Below are positions 36,504 through 50,450 of a stretch of 64,000 nt of DNA, one piece after another. Position 1 is the stretch's first letter. Each line of letters starts with the position of its first letter. This DNA is from Polytrichum commune. Lineage: Eukaryota; Streptophyta; Polytrichopsida; Polytrichales; Polytrichaceae. The notes under the pieces were generated by a model that saw only the letters and a list, made by a program, of their open reading frames with translations, was not told where the DNA came from and ran no database searches. A program made the position numbers and the translations under genes. Location of the stretch: the NCBI GenBank assembly GCA_950295325.1, contig OX485805.1:41502758-41566757 (forward strand), in the 5' to 3' direction.

Positions 36504-37495
36504 CAATCCTACCTCTTTAATATGACACGTTTGGGAAACGAGAAAAATGTCGTATTATCGAGGTGTCACATATTCAACAATATGACAAATTGGACCTGGT
36601 TGTCACAATAACGAGGTACTTCATAAAAACACACTTGAGATATTTTTCCATATGTAAAAATGAGTATTCTTTCAAATGTATTTCAAATATGCAAATTCTC
36701 CTCACTAAACCTATGTGGACTTGAAGAAGGAATCAATAGTCCGCTGATGTTGCCACTTCAAGTTAGCAACATATATCTTATTGAGCTTCTCTATTATGCC
36801 CTGCAATTTCATCATATTTGCGGGAGTGAAGTCTAATGAATTGTCCATAAAAAATGTAGCTAATAGCTGAGCATGTTGTTGAGCATCCGTCAGTTTCACA
36901 ATAGGGGGAGGTCTCTCATCAACATCTAAAGGGTTTACAGTCTCAGCAATAAGGTCCAAACTAACTAGCTCTATTCTCTGTCCTAAGGCCGTATCAACCA
37001 GCTCTGACATGCAATATTCAGCCTCAATGATGTCTTCACCTTCCATTACCACATACTCTTCAAATGGCATCTCATCTGATCCAAGCTGCAGTTTTGATAT
37101 AAGAAGGGCCAGGTCTTTGGACTCCTTGATCAATCTCGATTTTTCTCTTTGGTCCTCATGAGTAGGGTTTTAGAAAGAGAACCTAGTTCCCATGGTTCTC
37201 ATGTTTATTTCATCATTTTACATTTAAACCTCCTTAACCCAAACTTCATATGTATAAGATTTATGAATTTAAAATAAATTATGTATTTATGTATATATGT
37301 ATATATAAGTGTGTGGGATCCACCATATAAATGCATTTATTATCTCTATAACATGACATTTGGGGGGTCTAGGAGTGTCATATTAACATTGTCATAGTCG
37401 TAGTATAGAGGTAGATTTGAACTAGGAAGTTTGGTTTACGAAATTTGTGTCCAGGTTGTCGTATTATCGAGTGTCATATTAAAGAGGTAGGACTG
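36504..37495 (-). mobile_element. 992-bp Tigger/pogo-derived element
   Basis: The ends are 25-bp inverted repeats with one mismatch, starting CAATCCTACCTCTTTAATAT and, from the right, CAGTCCTACCTCTTTAATAT. TA flanks both sides (36502-36503 and 37496-37497), the target duplication of the Tc1/mariner-pogo group. The element keeps only the end of a transposase (36711-37133, minus strand), so it is an internal-deletion derivative. Confidence 0.88.
36711..37133 (-). pseudogene. C-terminal remnant of a Tigger/pogo transposase
   Basis: A 140-codon frame contains VKLTDAQQHAQLLATFF and ends in DSFFKST. It aligns with the tail of the transposase at 61831-63547 (VKLSDAQKYAKDVLNF and RSFF). The HTH and DDE parts are missing. 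The sequence differs enough to represent another subfamily of the same group. Confidence 0.8.
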
Positions 37496-37576
37496 TACCA
37501 TAACTAGTATGGTATTTTTCTTCTTTTTTCATGGGTTATTCAAAATCCTACCATCCTTAGTTTTGCAACAGAATTA

Positions 37577-37803
37577 AACTATTTATGGTATCTAGCATCA
37601 CTTAGTATTTGGAATTACAAAGTGGTAGACTTTGCTCACTCTAGGGTTTATTTATTACTAGCAAAGCTCAAGTAAATTATTTGAACATTGTAAAATACAA
37701 CTGACTTTAATTGGGGGGAAATTATATTCTCTATGAAAAGTTATTGCACTAAATAACTCCAAATAGTAAGTGGGACTAAATACTATGACACTACCATAAA
37801 TGG
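37577..37803. mobile_element. Diverged MITE family 1 relative
   Basis: It contains ATTTGGAATTAC near the left and CCAAATAGTAAGTG near the right, as in the copies at 19445-19665 and 53879-54093. The terminal palindromes resemble family 2 (CTATTTATGGTATCTAG and ACCATAAATGGTGTA), so it may be a mosaic. The boundaries are approximate. Confidence 0.45.
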
Positions 37804-37804
37804 T

Positions 37805-38290
37805 GTACACCAATTATGGCATTTAGTGTCACATGCTTAATAATGTCACTTACCCTATTTTGAGGCGCATGCTAAATTGCGTTGACGATGAACAACTTCA
37901 CCATTAGTGTCAACTCATGACACTTGGCATTCAGATGCGCTTACTAATATTTCGGCATGAGTATGTTCAACAATGTTATGAGATGTATGCCTATGATACA
38001 CAATGGTCTACAAGTTAACTAATGTGTACACAAATGACACTTGACATCAATATGCTCAAGAATATCTTCCCCTTGCATACTAGAATGCAAAATCATCATC
38101 TCAAGTATTCCAATGTGCTAAACTAAATATCATAATGTAAATAATATTTCCCATAAAGAAGTTATTTATGTCAATGAATAGTATCATATTGGCAATTAAC
38201 AGACATGACACTTTGAAATCTACAAATAATTTTTAGATTAGGCCCTTTGCAAATAGTGTAACGTGACATGAAATGCTACAAATGGTGTAG
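37805..38290. mobile_element. MITE family 2 copy (about 486 bp)
   Basis: The left end is TACACCAATTATGGCATTTA and the right end, read inward, is CTACACCATTTGTAGCATTT. The interior has several TGACACTTGGCAT repeats. No coding capacity. Confidence 0.65.
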
Positions 38291-41200
38291 TAGTTTGACA
38301 GCTACAACCACATCAACATTTACCCTCACTCTTAACTTACCTAGTCTAGGTTATGCTTAGCAATTGTTGGCTCTTGCAGAGTTCTTGCTAAGTCTGGTAC
38401 GACCATAACAACCTCACATTAAAGCAAACTTTAAACTAACTACACTATACATTTTGATTTAGTTCAGCTCAAGCCTCACTATACATCATAGATCCACATT
38501 ATTTGTCTTATGATCATTGGATGGCGACTAGAGAAGGTAGTACATGAAAATAACTCTAGTTGAAATGGCTTACACCAAATTTAATGCCACACTAGATAAG
38601 ATACTTTGAGATATAAACTGTAGCCCCTGTTGGGTTGTGAAGTCAAGGCCTTTGGGACACCTTACACTAGAGCTTGAGGGTCTGTCACCACTGAATCTAA
38701 AATCTTGCATTGGTGGAGAATGCCAATACCATCCCATTTCGCTTGAGGACCTAAGGGCCCAAGGAGGTTGGAATGGATGAAAAACCTGCATGGAGCCCTA
38801 CATGGCATACAGTGCAAAATGCTTCATGGTCTACCGGATTTTACATGAAGCTTGCCTCAAAGAGTAGGTCCGACACCAAACCTGGGACCACAACATTTCA
38901 AAATCTCACAACGCTTGATTCACTATAACTTATTGTGTACAAGGGCCCACATGATTGAAGATGGTAATGAAATGATATTCAGTTGAGAATCCAGCCATAT
39001 ACATCTCTACACTAAACCTGAAGGTTAAAATGCATTCGTATTTCTGAATGGGAATAAACTGGACAGACCTGCCATCTTTTGAGATATACAACCCAAGTTT
39101 CTTGATGGTGCAATCTGTGGTGTACCGACTTCATTTCTGCTCTGGATCTTTGGAGTTGGTGTGCAGCTGAACGGATCACAGATTTCCAGTATGAATATAC
39201 AGCTGCTCTCTAGCTCAAGACATGACTATTTTGTCTTCTTTGTTAATGTGAGCTACAATGGTTTAGTATACTGTTACTTCAAGATTGTACGCCCTTTAGA
39301 TGAGTGTGGGATGTGAAGAATAAAAAAACAAGGTATATACATCAAATGAAGGAGTGAAGTTTTGGTTATTCAAAGAACAGATCCACTTTCAAAATCAGCA
39401 ACAAAGTAGCACTCCTAATGCTACTTGGAATCCAAAACCTACCGATGCACATTCAGCAGTGCAGCTCCAGAGCCCTTCAGCAAAATTGCTCGCAAGGGTC
39501 TCCAGCATTCCTGGTAAATTCATCCCTACAAGACAGCAGGCAAAAGAACTATGTAATTCAGCCATAGAAAATTCTTAACACTCCGGATTCAACAAAGGCT
39601 CGGATAAAGACTGATTTATGAGCATCATGCGTATACCAGAGAAAGGTGTTGACAAAACAAACTTTGCAACCTCCGAACTGATTCCAGATTAAGAGTAGGA
39701 GGAATGTTTGGAGGGGTCAGCCCAGAATCTCCATAAACAACCAAGTTTGTGTTGTAATGCGTACACTACCTCCTGATGCACAGCCATGACAAGGCCAGCA
39801 GTAAAAATTACTGCATCTATTTGAATCTAAAGAACCTGCCCTATATGCAGAGCTCTGAGTATGCCCACCAGTCCCTCCGATCGTTTTTGCTACTAATGGT
39901 TTTGAGGATTTTTAAAGTACGACAGTATGTTTGCCCCTCCTTTTGTAACCAAAGTTGCTCATTGTCCACTGATCATGTTATAGAGGGCCTCTCTTTGGAC
40001 TTCTTGGCCAGATAAATGTTCTCATATTTGCCCCGCCAAGGCTTTCACAGAGAGGCCCTCTTGACCTTAGTCAATGGGAAATTTAGAATTTAGTTGATAT
40101 GTGGTGAGACAACAATGTTGCCCTACCTTATAAAGCTCAAATAGCCAACGGTAACAAATGAACAGTCTGATGGGCATGCTCAGAGTCCGCTACATTTTGA
40201 TACTACAAGAGCCACAATATAATGGTGCTCCAAACGAGGACAACCACAGAAGGGCAATTGCCACATTCCTGACCTTCTGACAGAACTCCACATATCAGTC
40301 AGCAATCCAGTAGTTCCAAACTGCCAACCCAAGTAGCAACAGGATAGACATAGATATTCTTAACAATATCACCACTGACTCCAAGTCAAGTTCGTTAATT
40401 ACAGACTGCCAACAACCAAAAATAACATACAAGGTCATGACATTGGTTTACTCAAACCCTAAACTGGCAACAATAACACTATTATAAATCTGTATCATTC
40501 AGTGAGGAAGGATTTATGAGGACATCAGACATCTTACAGAGTCAGTAAACGTCAATCCTTGGAAGTCAACCGTTTGTCCACAGTACTGCCACTCCTCCCG
40601 ATGAACCGCATAGTTATGTCTGCAACATGCTTCAAAGGAGCCCAACCAAGATTGTAGTAATGCATGAACATATGCTCTGATTCTAACAGACTGTTCCATC
40701 AAGATACTGAACACTACTTGTCACCATCTTATGAGGCAGCAATGAAACTTCCAAATTTGTAGTTGAACTCCTTCTGCCTAACAGCAGAGTCCATCCCTCT
40801 CCACCCACCAAAGAATCGATCGTCTGTCCATATCCTTGTACACACACCTTCAACTCCAGAATACGAAATTTTCCTCTAAAAGGGGACATGGCCCCTGTTT
40901 CAAAATTTGGAGCTTGCTGAAGGCTGTCAAAAATGTTGTCCTATCTATGAGTAACTGAAGCTTCTAACATCAGACATCTACATATAAAGCTTGAAAAAAT
41001 ATAACTTGCCTGATAGCCCAGCTTCAATCTACTGATGCCAACTATTAAGGATCCGAGTTTGCTTCTTGAGCTCAATTCTGTTCTGTACAAAACTCATTGC
41101 GTATGGACACGCATTAAATAGGTAGAATCCGGTCTTCAATGGCCTCAAAGATCAGGCTTTCCCTTTGTCATATCACCATAGATGTCATTGCCACAAGGTG

Positions 41201-41961
41201 AGCACCAGTTTCTTGTGGCTCAAACAAGGATCTGAGCCTTCAATCCTTCAGTATGAAGACAACCCCCCTCTTGGCATTCTCCTCTGCAAACCCATATGAA
41301 TGCCAACAGAAAACAACAGTAAAAATTACTGAAAGGAAGGTCACATCAGATCACCACATGTCCTTGATGATGCTGGAGCATATTACTGATGATCCCTGTG
41401 TGCAGACTCTCTGCAGTGTGCTGTCTGGTTGCCTTATGCCAACTGACAGTAGGAAATAAGTTTTACAGTCCATAAGATCCCAGATGAAGGACCATAATTG
41501 CACAAGGATTTCATTAAGGGATGAATTGATCATGCCATATAAATCCAGGAATTCTGCAAGCAACATCAGTGCACCCCACCCCGATTATATCAGAATGTAA
41601 CTTTTGATTCACAGCTGTATCTCCCAGTACCTTTTCCTTTTATGACATCAATTGACCAAATTAAGTATACCCTTGCAACTCAGACCAGATCATTTGTACA
41701 GCCATAGCCTAAAGTGATTACCCCACCTGTCTGTTCATCATCTCCTCTGGTGGATATTATCAAAGATCAAGATGATCACTAAGGCATCATTAGCCAGATT
41801 GGCAACCCTCTGCAGATTATAGCCTCTCAACTTCAAAGGCTGCTCAACTTCTGAAACGTCAACGGAATATATTTCAGGCTTCCAGTCACAGCCCCAATAT
41901 GTTTTAGGAAACAGCACTTGCACTGCTTGAGCTACAACAGCGGACTTGGATATGCTAAAAA
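38291..41961. other. Downstream of the UBP gene, no gene recognised
   Basis: Many short frames on both strands, none with a recognisable domain or splice-consistent continuation. The base composition resembles the UBP introns, so part may be 3' UTR or spliced 3' UTR of that gene. Confidence 0.4.
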
Positions 41962-44900
41962 TCATCTGATATTTGTGGCTTCAGAAGGGACTGCACACCT
42001 GTCTGGCATGTGCATGTACTGTGCAGTTGTAATAGACTGAGGTCCTGAATCATCAGTGAAAGATTCCGGGCGTGCAGATGATCTGGCACAGATATATACC
42101 AAACAAATTAACAATATCAAAAGTGGAATCTGAAAGAAAATATCACACGTGTCAAACATGCTGCCAATATCACAGCTTCAGGCAGTAGGCATTAGTGTAA
42201 TTTTCTAAAGGAATATACAGGCTGTACAACAGGACCAAGTGAAAGAGGGAATCGTAGAGTTCCAATATCTGGACAATTTTCTTGGCATTTTCTCAACACG
42301 TGGCATCAATAAGAATAGACAAAGTTGTTCATCTAGTAAGGGATGTGCACCTCTGAGGGTCTAAAAAATACACAAAGACTAGTTGGCAGAATGAACTGCC
42401 AAGAAGCGGAGGAATTAAAGTAGGGTAATTGAAGGGCAGTTGCAATCCAGTTCCACACTTCACTTACATATATTAAATCTAGTGCCTGTACCACTTCACA
42501 TCTATTTAATCTCATTCAATGGGTGGCACAATGTAAAACATGACAAGTTAGAGACACATATTCACCTGATATATAAGAGAATGTATGCTCGATGCGATCT
42601 CATCGTCTGCAAGTCCACCTCTGTAACCTGATCACACAAGGCACTTGTGATCAGGGTTCTTGATTGCAAGAAGTAGCAAACTAGACCTATCAAGAGTAAA
42701 TCGAATAATAGGAATCATCTGAACAATTTTCTAACATCCAAGGAAGAACTTTAAGTAAGACATAGCTACTTGCAAACTGCAAAACAAAAACATAGCAAAG
42801 AATAATTGCTGCATATGAAATCTCATTGGATTATAACAGCATCACAACAAGGTAGACTCTTCGCGTCTAAGTTCGCTGTATAGATTCTGTGAATGGGGAT
42901 GGATGGCCTACGAATCTAGTCCCACATTACTTTGACTAATATGTCAACCAGCCTAACAGGTTCTTAGCAATCGGCTTCAATGAGGACCTCGCCAAGACAT
43001 CTATGGAAGTGAACTTGCTGTTATTTGAGCTGATATACATCTCCTAACATACAGGGAGTGATGACAATGCAACCTAGAGACACAGATGTAGGAGGAGTCA
43101 TCACCAGGTCTTCAAAGGTCAGATTCAAAAGCACATGAAATGGACACTGCCAGACATTGAAGTACTACACACTTGCTCATTTGATAAGATGAAGATTACC
43201 TTTGCATCATCTGCTTGATACCAAGAGCCACGAGAACTCTTGACTAGGCAAATGTAATGCCCAAAGTAAGAAGCATTGAAGATATCCACGTGAACAATAA
43301 TAGCATAAAGCTTATAATGTGGTGGTCTATCGCCATTAGCACTCATATATGGCATCAGATCCAAATCTTCAGAAAAATGGACTTGCTTGTTCAACTTTCC
43401 AAACTTCCCACTCTGCATGAAAGAAACAGCAAGACTACTTTTAAGCATCCCATAATCCCAAAATTTGCCCTCACAGCCACCTATTAGAAGTGCAAATAAA
43501 AAGCTCCAGAAGGCCCAGTGTATACCCTCTGTGTGACCTTCCAAAACATTACATATCCAAGGAGCAAGAGTAGCCCTATATTGCTCCTCGATACAATGAC
43601 ACCAATCCATGAACGCCTTGGAGGAGTAGGCAGATACAAATTCCAAATACATGTCAGCACATATATGTCATAAGATTGACACAGCAGGACAATCTGCAGT
43701 GAGATATGGCTGAGAAGTGCAAAAATGGGAAAGGAACAGAACAAGGGAGAACAAAAAGGGCAATCAGTGCTTATCCAAATTGGCATGGATAAGAAGAGAA
43801 GTAGGCCAAAATTGAAGGAAGCAGAAGTTGAAAGCATCATTGACAAATACCTTGAAACGCTTAAGAGTGACAATGAGGATGTTAGGAGCTTCATGCACAG
43901 TGATCTGCTTGCAAGCTTCCACATATGAATTGCACCTGGATCACAAACACATGTAGAATACTTATGGGTCTGCAAAGAGGAACAAGATGACCAACTGCAC
44001 AATTTCAATATAATATTTGTGGACGCTACTTTGCAAGCTCCTCACAAATATTGTCCTACGTTGCAAGTAACTTCCAAGATGACAACAAATACAGAACCTT
44101 GCACAACTGACCCCATCCGCTTGACTCTAATGATATCCTTAACTATCTGAAAAGGTTCCTATGCCTGGAGATGAATTGGAAGCTTTGTAAGAGTGTCATT
44201 TATTAATGAATACCACGATTTTCTTCCACATTTCACTTTCTACTCTTCCAACTTCCACTTTTTAATTCATCTCAAGATCAGAGGAAACCCTTCAACAATT
44301 GAGAATAAAAGAAACCATCCCACTGCTGACATTACATGTCTTGCTATATAACATATTATCCTTTCCTGAGAATTTTGGTAGACAAACTTTTACTTTCCAT
44401 TCACTTGGTAAGTAAAGGAAGCCCAGAAACACCACAACATATTGATACTTTTAGTTGAATGCCTGCACTAGCACCACCTCTGTCAGCACATCAAACCTTG
44501 TTATGTACTAAAACGCCTAGGGAACATCCAATTTAAAGAGCTGTAAAGGAGAGACTGTAGGTGGTCCATCTAAAACTGCTTCTGGAAACAATTTGTTCAG
44601 GATAAAGTTCCACATGTCTGAATAACAAGAACACCCTTCTTTACACGACCATCGCAACCCCTGTATGATCACTAACAAGTGGACTTCAATAGAATGGAGG
44701 AACAAACCTGTCACACTTATACTTGTTGTCACCTTGCAACTTCTCAGGAGCAGTGAACTGTGCAAGAGCATCCTCCAAGGACTCAATATTTCCTTGAATC
44801 TCCACTGCAAGATCCATCATGTTTTCATATCGATTAGATTCATGGAGGCACTGCATGCACTTCACCTGCATCCCAGTCAAATAGCAGTGGTCCAAGTCAA

Positions 44901-47900
44901 CCCTTTATGCTGACTGGCAACCTGTGAACCACTGCTGACAAAACCAGGCTACCAATATGATTCACAAACCAATTAGCCACCTTTCTGCACTGATGTACAG
45001 AACCCTAATTTAATCTAAAAGTATAATAGACCTCCACAACAAATTTCTCCAAGATAACTACAGGTTCCAGTAGTATGTCTTGCGTATAGTAGGACTAGAG
45101 ACACAGAATCCATAGCAACCAGTAAAACATAATAGATTCTCAAACTTAACAAGATACCAGGTGGTTCTCAATGGGCCTAACCAGAATCCACAGAGGGCAG
45201 TGAAAAAAAACACTGGTAATAAACGTAATCAAGAAACAGAAAAGTTTGTACTATCTCAATTGTTCATATGAATTTTAAATTACCTTACATTCACAAGATT
45301 GTAGACAGGCAGTATAGACATGTATTTTTCTTTGAAAAATATGATTACCTATGATATCCTTATGTCTACCAACAGAAGTATGACAACATCTTCATCAATT
45401 ATTGGATTAATAAACTGCCTGACTGCTCACTAAATGCATGTCTCTCTAAAAGGATGGAAAGAAAAGCATGAAACTATATCCACATTCAGAGTATCTCACT
45501 TCTATCAGAGTGAAAGTTTTGTAGCACCATTGCAGGGACAAGGAAATATGAAAGACCACAAGGGTATAAATTAATGACATCCTTGTGATGAGCATCAACT
45601 GCAATTTTGTTTCTGTTTGACCTAATTTTACATGCTTAAAGCTACAGTCCCATCACTCTGAAATATGCTAGGATCAATTTCTCAAGAATAGTATCTCCGT
45701 AAGCAGCTCCCCAATTGCAGCTCCATGCTGCATGAAGAATCTTGATCCCACTTTACTAGGTCTTTATCTTATTAATAAAATCATAATTACCAACTGTCAT
45801 AACCTACCTCTAGTTCTCTAGAGAAGAGTATCTTACTTGACCCCTAATATCTTGACAGTTCAATCAACACATCAACCTAAAGTTATTTGCAGCTGTGCAG
45901 TTTTGTTGTCCTGAAGTAAGGTATTTACCTGTGATTGCAATTGTCCACCAAAAATATACTGAATGAGTGTAGTCTCTTGTGCAGAGATATCTACAGCTTT
46001 CGCCCCTCCAACTTCATCAAGGCAAATAGATTGCATCGAGTTGATGGCAAAACTGATCACATTCCATGCACAATGTGTCACCTAACTAGCAACCTCAAGC
46101 AGACAAGACAACCTCAAAGAAAAGATGCAACAAATGTCTAGAGATCTTGTATTTTCCAGGTAGCAAAAGAATACCATGGAGATCAAGAATCTACTCTCAA
46201 AAAGACACAAATGACTCCAAAACTTGAAAGTACTTTTAGAAAGTCTCCCATGAACAAGTGCACTCTTATTAACAAGGGAACATTGGCTACTCAACTAAGG
46301 ACCTCTCATCTTATTGAAACAATAAAAGGTATAGTGGAAACCTCATAAACTCATGTGCATCTTCTTGCTTGCCATAACCAAGATGACTCCCAATGTTCCT
46401 GATTCGGTTTAAAATCTTGACTGGAGAAAGGGGTGATCGACTCTGCTGTACTTTTGCAATATGTTGTTGAAGCTCACACAAGAAACACCAATCGCTTTTC
46501 CTACCTGTATTCAGGAGCAAATAATTCTATAAATGTTTTGATCCCAAGTTAAAAACAATTCTAGACATCAAACATGGCAGTCCTTTGTTCAATAAATGAT
46601 GTACAATAGTGGTCACGCACATATAGTTCAATGACAAGATATACTTACAATGTTCACTATGAACGCCTTCAAGTAGATATGCAGCCAGAGGCTGTGTGTA
46701 TGTCAAACATTGAAGGACCACATTCGCAAAGCAGCTGTACAAAAACAATAAAGAGAATATAGACAATACAGTATAGTTAGAACATTTTGTAGGCTTCACT
46801 CCATCATCTTTGAAAAATACTGAAAATTATCCCCAGCAAAAAGCTTTATTCAAAATTATTCAAAATTAACAAATTGAGCAAATAGTCAGACACCATCAAT
46901 TGCCAAACAAATTAAAATCCTGCATACATAAAGAAGTACTTGTCAATTGATCCAGGAACAATACCTATTTCCACAATTGTATAAGCCACACGGTGGGAAG
47001 CTTATCTTCCTGTTGAATAATTCGACGAAGTATGCATAAGGGAACAATATCTGACCAAAGAAATCAAATAGGACCAACATAAGAATCATACTGCACTTGT
47101 CAAAATAAAAAATCTCCATGTGCACATCATCAAAACATTATCTTCCTGTAGACTGATCGCTTCCACATTCTACTTCAGATTTTCACCTTGAAGGTCACGA
47201 TCTACCCTCATGATCCTCACCCAAATTCATGCTTGGAGGACACTCCCTCATAATTCTCTGTGGCTGCCTGGACAAACAACAGATCTAAGAGAATTTGGAT
47301 AAACTATGCTATCAAGAATGTCAGCAAGCTAAAGCTACACAGGCAAAGGAGAAAGCAAAGAAGGAAGCATCACCACTAATATGGAACTGCTCCTTTACCT
47401 CCTGGAAGGTGCAAGAACTTATCAGTTGTGATCCATTCCATCTGCTTAATTCGCCCACCTTAACTGCGCACCACCCCTCTCTTTATAAATCAAACAATCT
47501 CTCCTAAATGTTGGTTGCCTGCAGATGTGAAAGAAAGTTTGAAAGCAGGACATGAAATGCAGAGTCCTTGTATGACTCACCTTCTTGGGCTTTGTTCGAC
47601 GGCCGTCTGCTGATACAGTGGAGGATGTCTTCAGCAAAGAACCAGGTTGAGGAGACACTGGGGCTGAGTGTGAATTTGCAGAAGTCACAAATCCAGGTGC
47701 AGGTGAGAGAGCAGGTGAGAGCTGTGGTGCTATTATTTCATCCACACTTAGCGTATCTGAGATGTTATCACTCCTAGTGCTCCTTGGACTAAGGACATCA
47801 GAAAAATTTCGACTGTCACTTTCTGAGCTTCCTGGGCTGCTACTGGAATCAGGAATGCGTCCACCATTCTTGCTAATGGAATCAGGTGTGCGACAAGCAT

Positions 47901-49236
47901 TTCTGTGCCCTTCATTCCAATGTCGGAGTTGGCACACGCGAGAGCTGGGGAAGAGAACAGATGGGAGATTCTGTCAGCTCCTATAAATTTCCAACTAGAA
48001 CATGAAAAAATATAATTTGATGTCTTGCGAGTATCCCTTATGAGATTTTTTTTTATCAAGGTCACTGGCAGACATTAAATGACAACACGCAAATGGAAGT
48101 GCCTCCTCCCGCTACCCAATGTATGACAGAGACCGAAGTAATACTCATAACTTTCTTTCTGAGACAAAAATAGATAAGAGCAAGTACTTTGGACAATCGT
48201 CATGATTGCTCTGCATTCTCACCAATCACCAACCCAGCATATTCAATACAAAACTAAGGGAACTAAGAAATGTGGAAGAGGTGCAATTTCAAACACAAAA
48301 CTAGGCGAGCTCGATTCAGAAAGAAACATACCAGTAAAACACACTCTTGCAACGAGAGCATCGTCGTTTTGTGGGCTGATGGCAGACGGCACAAACAAGG
48401 TGCGAATCAGAATGCACCTTTCTTTCCACATGTCTTACAACATCCTGCTTGAGTGCTTTTTCTTCTTCTAAACCCTTTCGACTAGCCTCGTCATCTCTTT
48501 GTTTCCTTCTAATTACCTCTTCAGCCTCCGCCCTAGCCTGTGCTGCTATTTCTGCCTGTCTCTTCTTTTCTTGTTCTTCTGCTTGTCTCCTCCTGAAGAA
48601 CTCTTGCTCCGCTGCTTCTCTTTGTTTCCGCTCTTCAGCTTCAGCTTGTCTCTTTCGAACTACTTCCTCCTCAGCCTGCAATCTTCGATTGTATTCCTCA
48701 GCCTCAGCTTCCCTCCTGCGTAGTTCGTCTTCCAGTTTCCGCCGGTTGTACTCTTCCAAGTCAGCTTGTCTCCTGCGAAGCTCTTCTTCTTGAATCTTCC
48801 GATTATACTCTTCAATCTCAGTTTGTTTCGTACGCTTCTCGTCTTCTCTTCTCCGTCGATTGAAATCCACGGAGTCAATCAAATTCCTGTGTTGGGTTGC
48901 TTCCTCGGCAAGCAAATTTCTGTGAAATTCAGCATCGACGTTTCTCCAAGGTTCCTGGTTTACTTCCGCACGCTTCTGGTAGAGATTTTCAGCAGCTGGC
49001 CTACGCCGGTAATCTACTCTATAATCCGGTTGGCGATTACGACTGTACTCCTCCTCAAACTCTCGTTCAGCTCTCTCTTGCTCCTCCTCTGTTTTGCGCT
49101 TGAGCATCAGAAACTCGGCTCTCCGAAGTTCGCTCGCCCTGGCATTTTGTCGTAAGCATAGCCATACAGCAGCACCAACTATGATCAAAGGGACCAACAC
49201 CACAGCTGGAATAGCTATGTCCAAGAGCTCCTGCAT
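41962..49236 (-). CDS. Ubiquitin carboxyl-terminal hydrolase, UBP15-19 type (MYND + USP), 11 exons, 788 aa
   Basis: Exons by my splicing: 49236-48332, 47944-47581, 47050-46965, 46734-46649, 46504-46342, 46052-45929, 44865-44708, 43935-43851, 43412-43200, 42627-42566, 42082-41962. All junctions are GT-AG and the frame stays open to TGA. Residues 7-28 form a membrane anchor ([17 protein letters not shown]). Residues about 45-265 are a Glu/Arg-rich coiled coil. A MYND zinc finger starts at C282 (CAVC, CSRC, YCSRVCQ, HWNEGH). The USP domain has the Cys box NCGNSCFANVV (catalytic C453, split by an intron), zinc pairs C579/C582 and C627/C630, His box YFGHYICLV (H709) and Asp725 in WYQADDAK. Family members cleave ubiquitin from proteins and control organ growth or stress responses. 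The C-terminus is short and variable. The gene looks intact. The last two exons are the least certain. Confidence 0.92.
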
Positions 49237-50450
49237 CTAGTAAAATCCCCCTCCGTCCCTGCCTTATTATAAATCCCCCAGCTACCCAATACTCAGCTTG
49301 CTCGTGCATACCTTCACTAAAACCTTCGCGCAATACTGTCAGGCGAGGAGATCGAAGACCTGTAAGCAGAGTGTACATCGAGCGCTCTGTACGCCCTATG
49401 AATGCCAAGTAGCACAGTAGTGTCTTCAGGAGCCTACAAACACCAGTGCAGTGAAGTTATGAGGAATAAGCCTCGAAAACTTGGCTCGCTGTCAATTACA
49501 CTCTTTCCTCTATCTAGTGAGGGTACTTCAATATTGTGCCATCAAATTAGAGTGGTTCATTGTAATTGAAGGTTTTTTTTGGAATTAAATTGCCTCCATA
49601 AAGTATTTGTCGTCTGTATGTGTCATTCCGTGGGCTTCTGCCACTAATGTTGGGTCATCACTCCTTGTACACGGTCACCAATCTCAACATGAACAATACT
49701 TCTAAAAATTTCAAGACGACTTGTCATGCCTTGATGTATGCAGCCCCTGCTTCTTCTCTTGCATATTGCATATTTTGCTCGAATAGTGTGTATTATATTA
49801 CTTTTTGCGGTTAGGTGTGTCCTTTACGGGTTTCAGATCACCTTACTTAAATTGTAAAACGAATGGTTTTCACCCTACATAATTTTCTCTATTTTGCAGA
49901 ATAATGTGGTGTTCTAATATAGTGCACCACATTAGAATAAAGATAACCGAATTAGTGACAAACTTTCGAAATAATGAAGCCCACACGAAATGAAAGAAAG
50001 AGTGTACTTACCGCAGAGGAGCCAATGATCCAATCCCTTTGAGATTGAGCAACGAGCTTAAATGAAGGTGATTCCCGCCAAAGGAACCTCGAGATGCGTG
50101 ACAAGCTGGCGAGAACAAGAAGTCGTCAATGGCGTGCCGCCGACCAAAGCCAGAACAAAGTGCGAATATAATAATCTTGAAAATGTGTGCTGCGGACAGT
50201 TCGCTCTTCTTCTTATATGCCGAACTCGCGTTATTAGTAACGATGGCAGCCAATCAGCAGATCCACGTCTGCTCCTAAGAAGGGGTTCCAAGGGCGTCGA
50301 ACACCACATTGCCTAAATTTAGACGAAATTTGTTTCAAACTTCGGGAGATTTTCGCTCCGGGAAACCTAACAACAATCAGTAATAAGTGGCTTCCACAAC
50401 CTCCATATCAAATCTGCTCAAACATACCGCCGCATACAGAAGAAAGATGT
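49237..50450. promoter_or_regulatory. UBP upstream region, possible divergent promoter
   Basis: It holds the UBP 5' UTR and promoter, possibly with a 5' UTR intron. A minus-strand frame at 50008-50253 is not recognised. A plus-strand ORF starts at 50451, so the interval may drive two divergent genes. No core motif is called. Confidence 0.35.

Larger units (their letters stand above)
36040..37513. mobile_element. MITE family 2 copy split by a Tigger derivative
   Basis: The left end reads CTACACCATTTATGGTATTT, followed by GGTGTCAC. The right end is split: GTGATACTAGATA stops at 36503 and resumes after the insert as CCATAACTAGTATGGT (37498-37513). Rejoined, these form a diverged inverse of the left end. 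Relatives are at 37805-38290 and 55592-56417. Confidence 0.65.

Noticed and set aside
44517-44810. 97-codon minus-strand ORF between UBP exons 7 and 8
   Set aside because: It overlaps exon 7 in another frame and intron sequence. The proper exon 8 at 43935-43851 joins exon 7 in frame and supplies the expected USP motif.
48449-48793. Ser/Leu/Cys-rich plus-strand ORF
   Set aside because: It is antisense to the Glu/Arg-rich coiled-coil exon of the deubiquitinase, and its composition follows from that.
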